DNA of 7,517 bases from Acholeplasmataceae bacterium UBA5617 (GCA_002424575.1 DIKN01000056.1:1084-8600), one strand, 5' to 3'; shown: positions 1 to 5,339, counted from the stretch's first letter. The notes: generated from the sequence alone by a model not told the origin. Translations and numbers: made by a program.

Positions 1-3
1 AGT

Positions 4-24
4 GCTATAGGCTAAAACCTATGC
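4..24 (+). other. Small hairpin upstream of spx
   Basis: ATAGG (7-11) and CCTAT (18-22) are perfectly complementary around a six-base loop, and GC (4-5) pairs with GC (23-24) across a bulged T. It lies seven bases before the spx ribosome binding site and has no U-tract, so it is not a complete terminator. It could be a 5' UTR stem or the end of a larger structure that begins outside the window. Function unknown. Confidence 0.3.
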
Positions 25-42
25 TCCAAAAGGAGGAAGACA

Positions 43-507
43 ATGATTACAATCTTTACCACACCAAGTTGTTCATCTTGTCGGAAAGCGAAAAAGTGGC
101 TTGATGATCATAAGATCTCTTATGAAGAGAAAAATCTCTTCAATCAGCGCATCACAGAAGACGATATTGATCGTATGCTCGAAAATGCTGAAAATGGATT
201 TGAAGACATCATATCAACACGCTCGAAAATATTTAAAGAGCAATCTCTCGATGTCGAAGACATGAAGATCAGTGAACTGAAAGAGTTCATTATCGACAAT
301 CCATCCGTTTTAAAGCGTCCCATCATCATCGACGGCGATAAGATGCAAGTAGGCTACAACGATGAAGAAATTCGCGTGTTCATTCCCAAACGTTTACGGG
401 AACTGATCATGTGTGTTGACTGCCCACAGGGAGAACATTGTGACTATCAGAGTGCGCTCAAACGTTATTTTGATGAGATTAAAAAAGATATTCAATCTTC
501 ACGCTAA
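43..507 (+). CDS. spx: Spx-family transcriptional regulator (ArsC-like fold) with Cys-rich tail
   Basis: Spx proteins bind the C-terminal domain of the RNA polymerase alpha subunit and redirect transcription during thiol/oxidative stress. Visible hallmarks are the redox switch C10-x-x-C13 in a TTPSCSSCRKA context, Gly52 in the segment NGFEDIISTRSK (the alpha-CTD contact position in Bacillus subtilis Spx), and Arg92 in RPIII-D followed by VGYN, all at family positions. The start is fixed by AGGAGG at 31-36, six bases before the ATG. At 154 residues it is about 20 longer than the usual ~131. The extra tail after residue ~120 carries C124, C127 and C133 (a CxxC-x5-C arrangement), which could bind metal or form a second thiol sensor; that part is inference. 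It ends at a bidirectional terminator shared with the converging gene. ArsC-type arsenate reductase is the alternative, but the CxxC and the RPIIID/VGYN blocks favour Spx. Confidence 0.92.
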   Translation: MITIFTTPSCSSCRKAKKWLDDHKISYEEKNLFNQRITEDDIDRMLENAENGFEDIISTRSKIFKEQSLDVEDMKISELKEFIIDNPSVLKRPIIIDGDKMQVGYNDEEIRVFIPKRLRELIMCVDCPQGEHCDYQSALKRYFDEIKKDIQSSR

Positions 508-513
508 AACATA

Positions 514-539
514 AAAAAAAGGAACTCGGTTCCTTTTTT
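514..539. terminator. Bidirectional intrinsic terminator between spx and the membrane protein gene
   Basis: GGAAC (521-525) and GTTCC (529-533) form a stem with a TCG loop, flanked by A-rich 513-520 and T-rich 534-539. Either strand therefore reads as hairpin plus U-tract. It sits seven bases after the spx stop and 15 bases beyond the end of the opposing gene, serving both convergent transcripts. Confidence 0.88.
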
Positions 540-554
540 GTTATCATCAATCAG

Positions 555-950
555 TTATTTAGGTTGAACGTTACAATCCAGTTTATAATAGGTGAAGAAT
601 CCAAGACCTGTTGCTCCTAAAATGAGCATGAAGGAAAGGACATACACGGTACGCACGATAGGAGCTTGTGAGGAGATAACATAAATCGTATTGTTGAGGA
701 TACCTGCACTTTCAAGATGCATACCGAACAATACAGCAATTAAAAGTGTTGAAGCTAGCAAGAAACCTTTATGTTCAAACCACCAACCAAGCCATAAAAT
801 GATGGTAGGAATAAGAAAGTAGAAATATGCTGGCATTGCATATTGACCATAATTGCGAAACCATGGCATTGTACGAATCACTAAAGAGAGGATTAAAAGT
901 ATGGTTACGGTTAATGCGGTGATAAAGTAAAATAAGTTGCGCTCTTTCAT
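555..950 (-). CDS. Small four-helix integral membrane protein, function unknown
   Basis: I do not recognise a family. The 131-residue protein is strongly hydrophobic with about four membrane segments (roughly residues 6-26, 38-57, 62-79 and 100-120), short polar loops and a C-terminal tail rich in polar residues ending CNVQPK. The start at 950 is chosen because a GGAGGG Shine-Dalgarno element (955-960 on the minus strand) sits just upstream; an in-frame ATG at 962 overlaps that element and has no ribosome binding site of its own. A near-perfect promoter lies upstream (986-1014), so the gene is a monocistronic unit. No catalytic or ligand-binding motif is visible. It may be a membrane accessory or stress protein, but nothing here decides. 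Confidence 0.75.
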   Translation of the reverse strand: MKERNLFYFITALTVTILLILSLVIRTMPWFRNYGQYAMPAYFYFLIPTIILWLGWWFEHKGFLLASTLLIAVLFGMHLESAGILNNTIYVISSQAPIVRTVYVLSFMLILGATGLGFFTYYKLDCNVQPK

Positions 951-985
951 TAGGCCCTCCATCGAAACATTTATTTACATATTAT

Positions 986-1014
986 ATTATATGTTTTAAA
1001 TGAATTATTGTCAA
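986..1014 (-). promoter_or_regulatory. Sigma-A-type promoter for the small membrane protein gene
   Basis: On the minus strand TTGACA (1009-1014) and TATAAT (986-991) are both perfect consensus with a 17-base spacer. Transcription would start near position 979, giving a short leader to the ATG at 950. Confidence 0.88.
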
Positions 1015-1108
1015 TGTTATCTTTCGTAAAACGGCTTTATTTCGTGAAAAAAAGGTGTTTGCGTTCGATGATACATGAAACATCATTCATTTTTAATGTA
1101 AGCATTTA

Positions 1109-1137
1109 CAAAATAAAAGCAATCCATTATGGACTGC
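1109..1137 (-). terminator. Intrinsic terminator of the CYTH gene
   Basis: Read on the minus strand, GCAGTCCA (1130-1137) pairs with TGGATTGC (1119-1126) over 8 bp including one G-U, with a three-base loop. A TTTTATTTT tract (1110-1118) follows. It begins eight bases after the stop codon of the CYTH gene. Confidence 0.85.
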
Positions 1138-1144
1138 TCAATTA

Positions 1145-1696
1145 TTATCTTCTACACATGAATGCGCGTTCACTTTTTCTGCGCGTTTGCATAAAGTCTA
1201 TCTGGAAGTCAATAAGAAACTTTTCAAATAACTTTTGACCTTCATGATAATTGTCAACTTCATATTCAACTTCATAATCGGTAACGTTGCAGTATTCACA
1301 ACGATCCAAAAATAACGTTCCGCCTTCGTACGGTGTGCTGACACGATAATTGTCTAGGGATACTTTAAACGTGACAAAGTAATCTAAATCTTCAAAGAAG
1401 TCTTTGGTATGAAATCCATGAGCAATCATGTCTCTAGCCTGTTCAGGTTGAAGAAGAACATGACTTTCAAAAGCACCGTGTTCACTTTGGCTTTTTAGAG
1501 TGACTTTATAACGATTATCCCCTTTTTGACGTATGCGAAGAACAATTTTTTGTTGATTCAATTGATAATCATCGGTATCAAAATAGTGATTGACCTGCTT
1601 AAAAATATTGTTTTCTAGCCGAAAGGTTTTCAGCAACTCCTGATATTTCTCTGAGGTTATACCTGTTTTGAATTCGATTTCGATATTCTTCGTCAT
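1145..1696 (-). CDS. CYTH-domain protein (YjbK-like, triphosphate tunnel metalloenzyme superfamily)
   Basis: CYTH proteins form an eight-stranded beta tunnel that binds triphosphorylated substrates with divalent metal; members include thiamine triphosphatases, tripolyphosphatases and class IV adenylate cyclases. The signature ExExK is at the N-terminus (E6, E8, K10). The rest of the tunnel pattern follows: HYFDT near 37-41, LRIRQK near 53-58, YKVTLK near 63-68, LDRCEY near 130-135 and DYEVEYE near 140-146, then the Arg/Lys-rich end RRKSERAF. The length of 183 residues fits the Firmicutes YjbK type. I place the start at the ATG at 1696, preceded by AAGGTGAT; upstream in-frame ATG (1702) and GTG (1711) codons are possible. 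The exact substrate cannot be told from sequence; inorganic tripolyphosphatase activity is a reasonable guess. It is monocistronic with its own terminator. Confidence 0.88.
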   Translation of the reverse strand: MTKNIEIEFKTGITSEKYQELLKTFRLENNIFKQVNHYFDTDDYQLNQQKIVLRIRQKGDNRYKVTLKSQSEHGAFESHVLLQPEQARDMIAHGFHTKDFFEDLDYFVTFKVSLDNYRVSTPYEGGTLFLDRCEYCNVTDYEVEYEVDNYHEGQKLFEKFLIDFQIDFMQTRRKSERAFMCRR

Positions 1697-1720
1697 GGAC
1701 ATCACCTTCACCCTATTTTT

Positions 1721-1736
1721 GGCTAAACCATTAGCC
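1721..1736. other. Hairpin in the 5' leader of the CYTH gene
   Basis: GGCTAA (1721-1726) and TTAGCC (1731-1736) form a perfect 6-bp stem with an ACCA loop on the plus strand. In the minus-strand transcript it lies between the -10 box (1743-1748) and the start codon. It lacks a U-tract in the coding direction. It could modulate translation or transcript stability; function unknown. Confidence 0.4.
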
Positions 1737-1742
1737 GTTACT

Positions 1743-1771
1743 ATTATATCAAATCACCTCCCTAAAGGGAA
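1743..1771 (-). promoter_or_regulatory. Extended -10 promoter for the CYTH gene
   Basis: On the minus strand the sequence TGATATAAT (1743-1751) is an extended -10 element with a perfect TATAAT. A 17-base spacer leads to a poor -35 (TTCCCT, 1766-1771). An imperfect inverted repeat, CCTCCC-TAAA-GGGAAGG (1757-1773), overlaps the -35 and might be an operator, but this is weak evidence. Confidence 0.6.
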
Positions 1772-1810
1772 GGAAAAACGTTTACATTCATGAACACGGT
1801 TTCATTCTAT

Positions 1811-1838
1811 TTGCAATTATGCAATGTAATGGTAAAAT
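1811..1838 (+). promoter_or_regulatory. Probable promoter of the gap gene
   Basis: TTGCAA (1811-1816) and TAAAAT (1833-1838) are separated by 16 bases, with a TG one base before the -10 (extended -10). Transcription would start near 1845, leaving a leader of about 35 bases that contains the strong AAGGAGG at 1861-1867. No CggR-type operator is evident. Confidence 0.6.
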
Positions 1839-1878
1839 AAAGACGATGAAATATCAATTCAAGGAGGAATTTAAAAAT

Positions 1879-2892
1879 ATGGCAATTCGCGTAGCAATTA
1901 ACGGCTTCGGTCGTATTGGACGTCTCGCTTTTAGACTCATGGCAGATGATCCAAGATTTAACGTTGTAGGGATTAATGACTTAACAGATGCAGAAACATT
2001 AGCTTACCTTACAAAGTATGATACAGCACAAGGAACATTCAAACTTGACAGCGTTTCGTTTAAGGATTCAAACCTTGTTGTCGATGGCAAAGTGATTCCC
2101 ATTTTTGCAGAAAAAGATCCAAAAGCTTTACCTTGGGGGAAACTCAATGTTGATGTCGTTTTGGAATGCACAGGTTTATTCACCGATGAAGTGAAGGCTG
2201 GTTGGCATTTAGAAGCAGGCGCAAAGAAAGTTGTCATTTCTGCTCCAGCAACGGGAAATGTGAAGACTATCGTCTATAATGTGAATGATAATACGCTAGA
2301 CGGTACAGAAAACATTTTATCAGGTGCATCATGTACAACAAACTGCTTAGCTCCAATCGCAAAAGTCTTGGATGACAATTTCGGTATCGTTGGTGGTATG
2401 ATGACAACGATTCACGCGTACACCAATGACCAATCTCTCATGGACCAACCCCACAAGAAGGGTATCCTTTCTAGAAGAGGACGTGCTGCAGCAGCAAGCA
2501 TCATCCCATCTTCAACCGGTGCAGCTAAAGCTATCGGTTTAGTCTTACCACAACTTAAAGGTAAACTTGATGGTACAGCACTTCGCGTTCCAACCATCAC
2601 AGGTTCTGTCGTTGACTTAACTGTTGAAGTGAAGAAGCATACGACACTTGAAGAAATTGACGCAGCATTTAAAAACGCAGCGAACGAAACCTTAGCGTAT
2701 TGTGCTGATCCCATTGTATCTTCAGACGTCATCGGTTCAAAATTCGGATCAGTCTATGATGCAAACACCACACAAATCGTCAATTATGGCGATCGTCAAT
2801 TGGTCAAAGTCATGGCATGGTATGACAATGAAATGAGCTATACTGCACAGTTGATTAGAACCGTTGGTAAGCTAGCAAGTCTCATCAAATAA
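1879..2892 (+). CDS. gap: Glyceraldehyde-3-phosphate dehydrogenase, NAD-dependent, glycolytic
   Basis: The enzyme oxidises glyceraldehyde 3-phosphate to 1,3-bisphosphoglycerate in the cytoplasm, as a homotetramer. The Rossmann motif NGFGRIGR is at the N-terminus and GINDLTD carries the acidic/Asn pocket typical of NAD users. The active-site block ASCTTNCLAP contains the catalytic Cys (about residue 152), with the catalytic His in TTIHAYTNDQ. RRGRAAAASIIPSSTGAAKA is the phosphate-binding region and WYDNEMSY the C-terminal signature. The 337-residue length is normal. The ATG at 1879 is supported by AAGGAGG at 1861-1867; an upstream in-frame ATG at 1819 would add a non-homologous leader overlapping the promoter and is rejected. 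It stands alone between its own promoter and terminator, not in a pgk-tpi operon. Confidence 0.98.
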   Translation: MAIRVAINGFGRIGRLAFRLMADDPRFNVVGINDLTDAETLAYLTKYDTAQGTFKLDSVSFKDSNLVVDGKVIPIFAEKDPKALPWGKLNVDVVLECTGLFTDEVKAGWHLEAGAKKVVISAPATGNVKTIVYNVNDNTLDGTENILSGASCTTNCLAPIAKVLDDNFGIVGGMMTTIHAYTNDQSLMDQPHKKGILSRRGRAAAASIIPSSTGAAKAIGLVLPQLKGKLDGTALRVPTITGSVVDLTVEVKKHTTLEEIDAAFKNAANETLAYCADPIVSSDVIGSKFGSVYDANTTQIVNYGDRQLVKVMAWYDNEMSYTAQLIRTVGKLASLIK

Positions 2893-2904
2893 GAAAAATA
2901 ACCT

Positions 2905-2942
2905 AAAAAAACGCGAAAGTTAAGATGTTTTCGCGTTTTTTT
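2905..2942 (+). terminator. Intrinsic terminator of gap
   Basis: ACGCGAAA (2911-2918) pairs perfectly with TTTCGCGT (2929-2936), with a ten-base loop and T-run 2936-2942. The preceding A-run (2905-2911) makes it likely to work from the other strand too. It isolates gap from the riboswitch-controlled unit downstream. Confidence 0.93.
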
Positions 2943-3003
2943 GTTTGATTGTCAAGAAATGGTAAATAAAGAAACATTTTTAAACAATTTGAAATCTTTT
3001 TTG

Positions 3004-3032
3004 TTGACATCCATATATGTGCCATGTATAAT
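3004..3032 (+). promoter_or_regulatory. Strong promoter for the c-di-GMP riboswitch operon
   Basis: TTGACA (3004-3009) and TATAAT (3027-3032) are perfect consensus with a 17-base spacer. The -35 is preceded by an A/T-rich stretch that could act as an UP element. Such a strong constitutive promoter fits control by the riboswitch terminator rather than by an activator. Expected start near 3039. Confidence 0.92.
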
Positions 3033-3068
3033 AAAAGGGAAAATGTGAATAACATCTTTCAACAGCAT

Positions 3069-3153
3069 TTTCAACATGTTAAAGGCAAAACCAGGGAAAC
3101 CTGGCGACGCAAAGCTATAGGGCCCTTCGAGGGTAGCCAGTTGTCATTTGAAA
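3069..3153 (+). ncRNA. c-di-GMP-I (GEMM-I) riboswitch aptamer
   Basis: The aptamer core is recognisable: GGCAAAACC (3084-3092), a stem CCAGG/CCTGG closed by a GAAA tetraloop (3091-3104), the conserved GACGCAAAGC (3106-3115), a second arm GCTA (3114-3117) / TAGC (3134-3137) carrying the tetraloop-receptor side, and GTAGCCAGTTGTC (3133-3145). A closing P1 helix can form between about 3069-3078 and 3145-3153 with one bulged C. Aligned with the Vibrio Vc2 aptamer, the specificity position G20 is G (3084), not A. This predicts c-di-GMP rather than 3',3'-cGAMP as ligand. The identification is from known consensus; ligand choice is inference. Confidence 0.93.
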
Positions 3154-3203
3154 TCGTCTAATACAATAGACAAAGATTTCTACGCAGACAACTGGGATTT
3201 TTT
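3137..3203 (+). terminator. Riboswitch-controlled intrinsic terminator (expression platform)
   Basis: CCAGTTGTC (3137-3145) pairs perfectly with GACAACTGG (3187-3195), followed by six T (3198-3203). Inside the loop, GAAATC (3150-3155) pairs with GATTTC (3175-3180) and GTCTA (3156-3160) with TAGAC (3167-3171), making one long hairpin. The 5' arm is the 3' end of the aptamer core and the inner arm overlaps the P1 strand. A ligand-bound aptamer and the terminator are therefore mutually exclusive, and c-di-GMP should give an ON response. Confidence 0.88.
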
Positions 3204-3215
3204 ATGAAAAAAACC

Positions 3216-3242
3216 AAGTCAGCGTGGATTCCATGCTGACTT
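3216..3242. other. Second strong hairpin between riboswitch and first gene
   Basis: AAGTCAGC (3216-3223) pairs with GCTGACTT (3235-3242), extended inward by a G-T pair and TGG/CCA around an ATT loop: 12 bp in total. On the plus strand it is followed only by ATTGTTTTA, a poor U-tract. On the minus strand it is followed by GG and seven T (complement of 3207-3213), which is a good antisense-direction terminator. It could alternatively be a 5' mRNA stabiliser close to the ribosome binding site. Confidence 0.65.
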
Positions 3243-3270
3243 ATTGTTTTACCGAAGGGAGAGGAGATCC

Positions 3271-3867
3271 TTGAACACTGGTAAAAAGATTGTCCCAGTC
3301 GTAATTATCATCATGTTACTCATCGCACTCGGATTCACGTCAACAGCCGCATTCGCTTATTGGCAAGACGTATCAAGAGTAGGGAACGTCGTTATCAGAT
3401 TTGATGGTGAAGATGCAAACTTAATCGTTCAAGAGGTTTCAGATCAATTCTCTGGAAGACTCGTTCCGCAAGGATACGTTTACTTCGAAGGTGAGGTTGA
3501 TGAGGTAGTGTTCGAATACGAAGTTCGTATCGACAAGACATTAGTACAAACCATGAACCTCGTTGTAGAAGCCATAGACATTAAGATTGGTGATTCAAGC
3601 GAATACAGTCATTTGGTCGAAGTTCAAATAGGACCTGCACGAAATGCATTCGAATTTGAATTATTCAACAGTGTCGTCACAGTAACAATAAAAGTGAGAT
3701 TGCTCGAGCCCATTGATGCAGCAGAAGCAATCGCTAAGGGATTAGATCCCAGTTTGGTCAATGTGGAAAACTCCGAAGAAGCCTATAACTTCATCAAAGG
3801 AGAAACCATCAGTTTTAAAATCAACTTTAGTGTAACCCCAAGAGAAAATACGGATTTAGGAAATTAA
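3271..3867 (+). CDS. SipW-dependent-type exported protein, TasA/camelysin-like (first paralogue)
   Basis: A 198-residue probable surface-fibre or matrix protein. The N-terminus has a basic start (GKK), a hydrophobic stretch (about 7-24) and the segment GFTSTAAFAYWQD. This resembles the T-x-AYF-x-D cleavage region of SipW substrates such as TasA and camelysin (CalY); cleavage near AFA/YW (residue ~29) is predicted. The mature part is acidic, beta-rich and cysteine-free. It shares LVP-x-G-(Y/F)-V and a C-terminal strand pattern with the next gene product, so the two look like divergent paralogues. I start it at TTG 3271, after GGGAGAGGAG (3257-3266); a TTG at 3244 would add nine residues read from the ribosome binding site itself. 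It is the first gene after the c-di-GMP riboswitch. Whether it forms fibres, caps them or is a protease inhibitor-like protein cannot be told from sequence. Confidence 0.82.
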   Translation: MNTGKKIVPVVIIIMLLIALGFTSTAAFAYWQDVSRVGNVVIRFDGEDANLIVQEVSDQFSGRLVPQGYVYFEGEVDEVVFEYEVRIDKTLVQTMNLVVEAIDIKIGDSSEYSHLVEVQIGPARNAFEFELFNSVVTVTIKVRLLEPIDAAEAIAKGLDPSLVNVENSEEAYNFIKGETISFKINFSVTPRENTDLGN

Positions 3868-3903
3868 AAAATAAAAAATAAAAAGAAAATTAGGAGAAAG
3901 ATT

Positions 3904-4497
3904 ATGAAAAAAAGAGGTTTAGTAATTGGTTTATTAGTTTTATTGGCAGTGATCACATCGGGATTCACATATGCATTCTGGGCAGCATCAGTTTCAGGTG
4001 ATACAGATACAGCTGTAGGAACCATCAATATTGGTGAAGGTAATGCAGTTGTAACATCCATTGATATCGACGATGTTTTAGCAGGTAAGGAATTAGTTCC
4101 TGCAGGATTTGTTGTAAATGCAGCAACTGAAACTGCTGAAGTAGCATTACAATTTTCTGTTGTTTGGTCAACATTGTCTACAGCACTTGATGGTTCAGAA
4201 TCAGTTGGTGATTTGACAATTACTCCAGTCGTTAAATTTTCATTATGGAATGGAACAGCATTTGTTGAAGTTACCAATGCTCACCCATTATATGCTCAAA
4301 TTGCAGCACATATTTTAGTGGTTGCAGATCCAGCGAATGCTACTGAAATCACTTTAGGTGCACCTGCAACGACGATTACATATTCTGTCACTTTAGTTGA
4401 ACCAGATAATGTCACTGAATATGAATTTTTCGCAAATGGTAAGATTGAAGTAACATTCACATTTGAAGTAAGCAACATTCAAACAACTGATAACTAA
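3904..4497 (+). CDS. SipW-dependent-type exported protein, TasA/camelysin-like (second paralogue)
   Basis: A 197-residue secreted protein with a clear signal peptide: MKKR, a hydrophobic core from about residue 6 to 19, then SGFTYAFWAASVSGDT, matching SipW-substrate signal peptides with cleavage near TYA/FW (residue ~24). The mature protein starts with a GTINIGEG-type strand like camelysin/TasA (G-T-L-x-L). It is rich in Ala, Val and Thr, is acidic, and has no cysteine. The LVPAGFV segment (about 61-67) and the closing strand IEVTFTFEVSN echo the preceding gene product. ATG start with AGGAGA at 3892-3897. It lies 36 A-rich bases downstream of its paralogue, in the same riboswitch-controlled unit. 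Its ATG, in contrast to TTG for the first gene, fits a more abundant major subunit; that role is inference. Confidence 0.85.
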   Translation: MKKRGLVIGLLVLLAVITSGFTYAFWAASVSGDTDTAVGTINIGEGNAVVTSIDIDDVLAGKELVPAGFVVNAATETAEVALQFSVVWSTLSTALDGSESVGDLTITPVVKFSLWNGTAFVEVTNAHPLYAQIAAHILVVADPANATEITLGAPATTITYSVTLVEPDNVTEYEFFANGKIEVTFTFEVSNIQTTDN

Positions 4498-4525
4498 AAG
4501 AATCGTTAAATTCAATAAATAATAC

Positions 4526-4552
4526 AAGCGGCTAATAACCGCTTTATTCTTT
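4526..4552 (+). terminator. Probable intrinsic terminator after the exported-protein pair
   Basis: AAGCGG (4526-4531) pairs with CCGCTT (4539-4544), seven-base loop, followed by T-rich 4543-4552 (TTTATTCTTT). The stem is only 6 bp and the tract is interrupted, so read-through into the peptidase genes is plausible. Confidence 0.65.
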
Positions 4553-4699
4553 AAAAGGGTAAGTGTGCAAGACAGCGAGAGATGTTATGAAAATATAAAC
4601 CACCTCGCATCTCATACGATCACCAACATTACACTTTGAAGTTGAAGTTGAATCCTTTTGTATACATCATGGGAATAGTGAGTATATTTTGTAGTAATA
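4553..4699 (+). other. Intergenic spacer with possible folded element
   Basis: No gene is visible. AAGTGT (4561-4566) is complementary to ACACTT (4631-4636). Within it GAGATG (4579-4584) pairs with CATCTC (4608-4613), or GCGAG (4575-4579) with CTCGC (4604-4608); the overlapping order would permit a pseudoknot. Further on are the palindrome TGTATACA (4659-4666) and an inverted repeat GTATATT/AATATAC (4682-4702). No match to a known riboswitch class is recognised. Confidence 0.35.
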
Positions 4700-4702
4700 T
4701 AC
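4682..4702. promoter_or_regulatory. Candidate operator: 7-bp inverted repeat
   Basis: GTATATT (4682-4688) and AATATAC (4696-4702) are perfect inverted arms separated by seven bases. The right arm overlaps the proposed -35 box (4700-4705) of the peptidase promoter, a classic repressor position. AT-rich sequence makes chance occurrence possible. Confidence 0.35.
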
Positions 4703-4728
4703 ACAAAATGATTAATTTATGATATAAT
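4700..4728 (+). promoter_or_regulatory. Promoter for the signal peptidase genes
   Basis: TATAAT (4723-4728) is perfect and preceded by TG one base away (extended -10, TGATATAAT). TACACA (4700-4705) is a 4/6 match to the -35 consensus at a 17-base spacing. This gives the peptidase genes a transcription start of their own, independent of the riboswitch. Confidence 0.72.
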
Positions 4729-4766
4729 TTCTTCGATGTAATACAATACTTAAGGGGAATGATATC

Positions 4767-5321
4767 GTGAATGCTCAAACCAAAAAAGTCTTAAGTCTTA
4801 CCGGGACCATTGCCTTCTTTGTTTTTGCAGGGTTATTGGCTCTCTATATTTTGCTTGAACTCTTTTTACCGAACATGACGATCAAAGTCTTTCAATTCAA
4901 GCCCTATGTTGTCATCACTGAGAGCATGGAACCTGTTTTGAATGTCGATGATATGATCATTGTAACCAATCCGAATGTAGACAAATTAGAAGTTGGCGAT
5001 ATCATAACCTTTAAAGCGGATATTGATTACAACGGATCCAAAGAAATCGTAACACACTATATTTTTTCCATCACAGAAGACGGTGATGACTATATCATCA
5101 GAACGAACCGATATGGTAGCACTGTTCCCGATACATGGATTCTACGCAGTGCTGATGTGATTGGTGTTTATGGATTTCGCATTCCTCAATTAGGTGTCTT
5201 TATTAACTTTGTGAAGAGCCCCTTCGGAATCGCTGCAATCGCAGTCAATGCGGTTGTGATTGGTGCAATCATCTATATCGTCAAGTCGGGTAAAAAAGAA
5301 AAGGACCAAAAGATCGCCTGA
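4767..5321 (+). CDS. sipW: SipW-like (ER-type) signal peptidase I, catalytically intact
   Basis: A membrane-bound serine protease of family S26B that removes signal peptides from exported proteins; in Bacillus this type processes TasA and TapA/camelysin. An N-terminal membrane segment spans about 11-34. The nucleophile Ser53 lies in ESMEP. LEVGDIITF (about 74-82) is the conserved strand, and His97 in VTHYI replaces the Lys of the usual bacterial enzymes, as in SipW and eukaryotic Sec11. PDTW (121-124) and DVIGVYGFRIP (130-140) complete the family pattern. Further hydrophobic segments (about 142-172) anchor the C-terminus, with a basic tail. The GTG start is set by AAGGGG (4752-4757); nearby ATG codons are out of frame. 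The two upstream genes encode the obvious substrates. Ends in TGA, 18 bases before the next gene. Confidence 0.93.
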   Translation: MNAQTKKVLSLTGTIAFFVFAGLLALYILLELFLPNMTIKVFQFKPYVVITESMEPVLNVDDMIIVTNPNVDKLEVGDIITFKADIDYNGSKEIVTHYIFSITEDGDDYIIRTNRYGSTVPDTWILRSADVIGVYGFRIPQLGVFINFVKSPFGIAAIAVNAVVIGAIIYIVKSGKKEKDQKIA

Positions 5322-5339
5322 CATATAGGACGTGATACA

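Noticed and set aside
1008..1238. Open frame of 76 codons on the plus strand
   Set aside because: It overlaps the minus-strand promoter, terminator and CYTH gene end, has no ribosome binding site and an unnatural composition.
1757..1773. Imperfect inverted repeat CCTCCC-TAAA-GGGAAGG as an operator for gap and the CYTH gene
   Set aside because: Short arms with a bulge; part of the sequence resembles a Shine-Dalgarno complement and the site is 38 bases from the gap -35, so support is too weak to list as a feature.
1819..1878. N-terminal extension of GAPDH from an upstream in-frame ATG
   Set aside because: The extension overlaps the promoter -10 region, has no family homology, and the strong AAGGAGG at 1861-1867 serves the ATG at 1879.
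3084..3092. 3',3'-cGAMP (GEMM-Ib) specificity of the riboswitch
   Set aside because: The position equivalent to Vc2 G20 is G here, whereas cGAMP-selective variants carry A. c-di-GMP is the better prediction.
3204..3239. Twelve-codon leader peptide (MKKTKSAWIPC) after the riboswitch terminator
   Set aside because: Only a weak GGGA precedes it, the codons carry no regulatory run of one amino acid, and it is mostly the hairpin sequence. Could be chance.
3864..4277. Minus-strand open frame of 137 codons opposite the second exported protein
   Set aside because: Shadow of the Ala/Val/Thr-rich real gene; no ribosome binding site or promoter on that strand, and the plus-strand product has a clear signal peptide.
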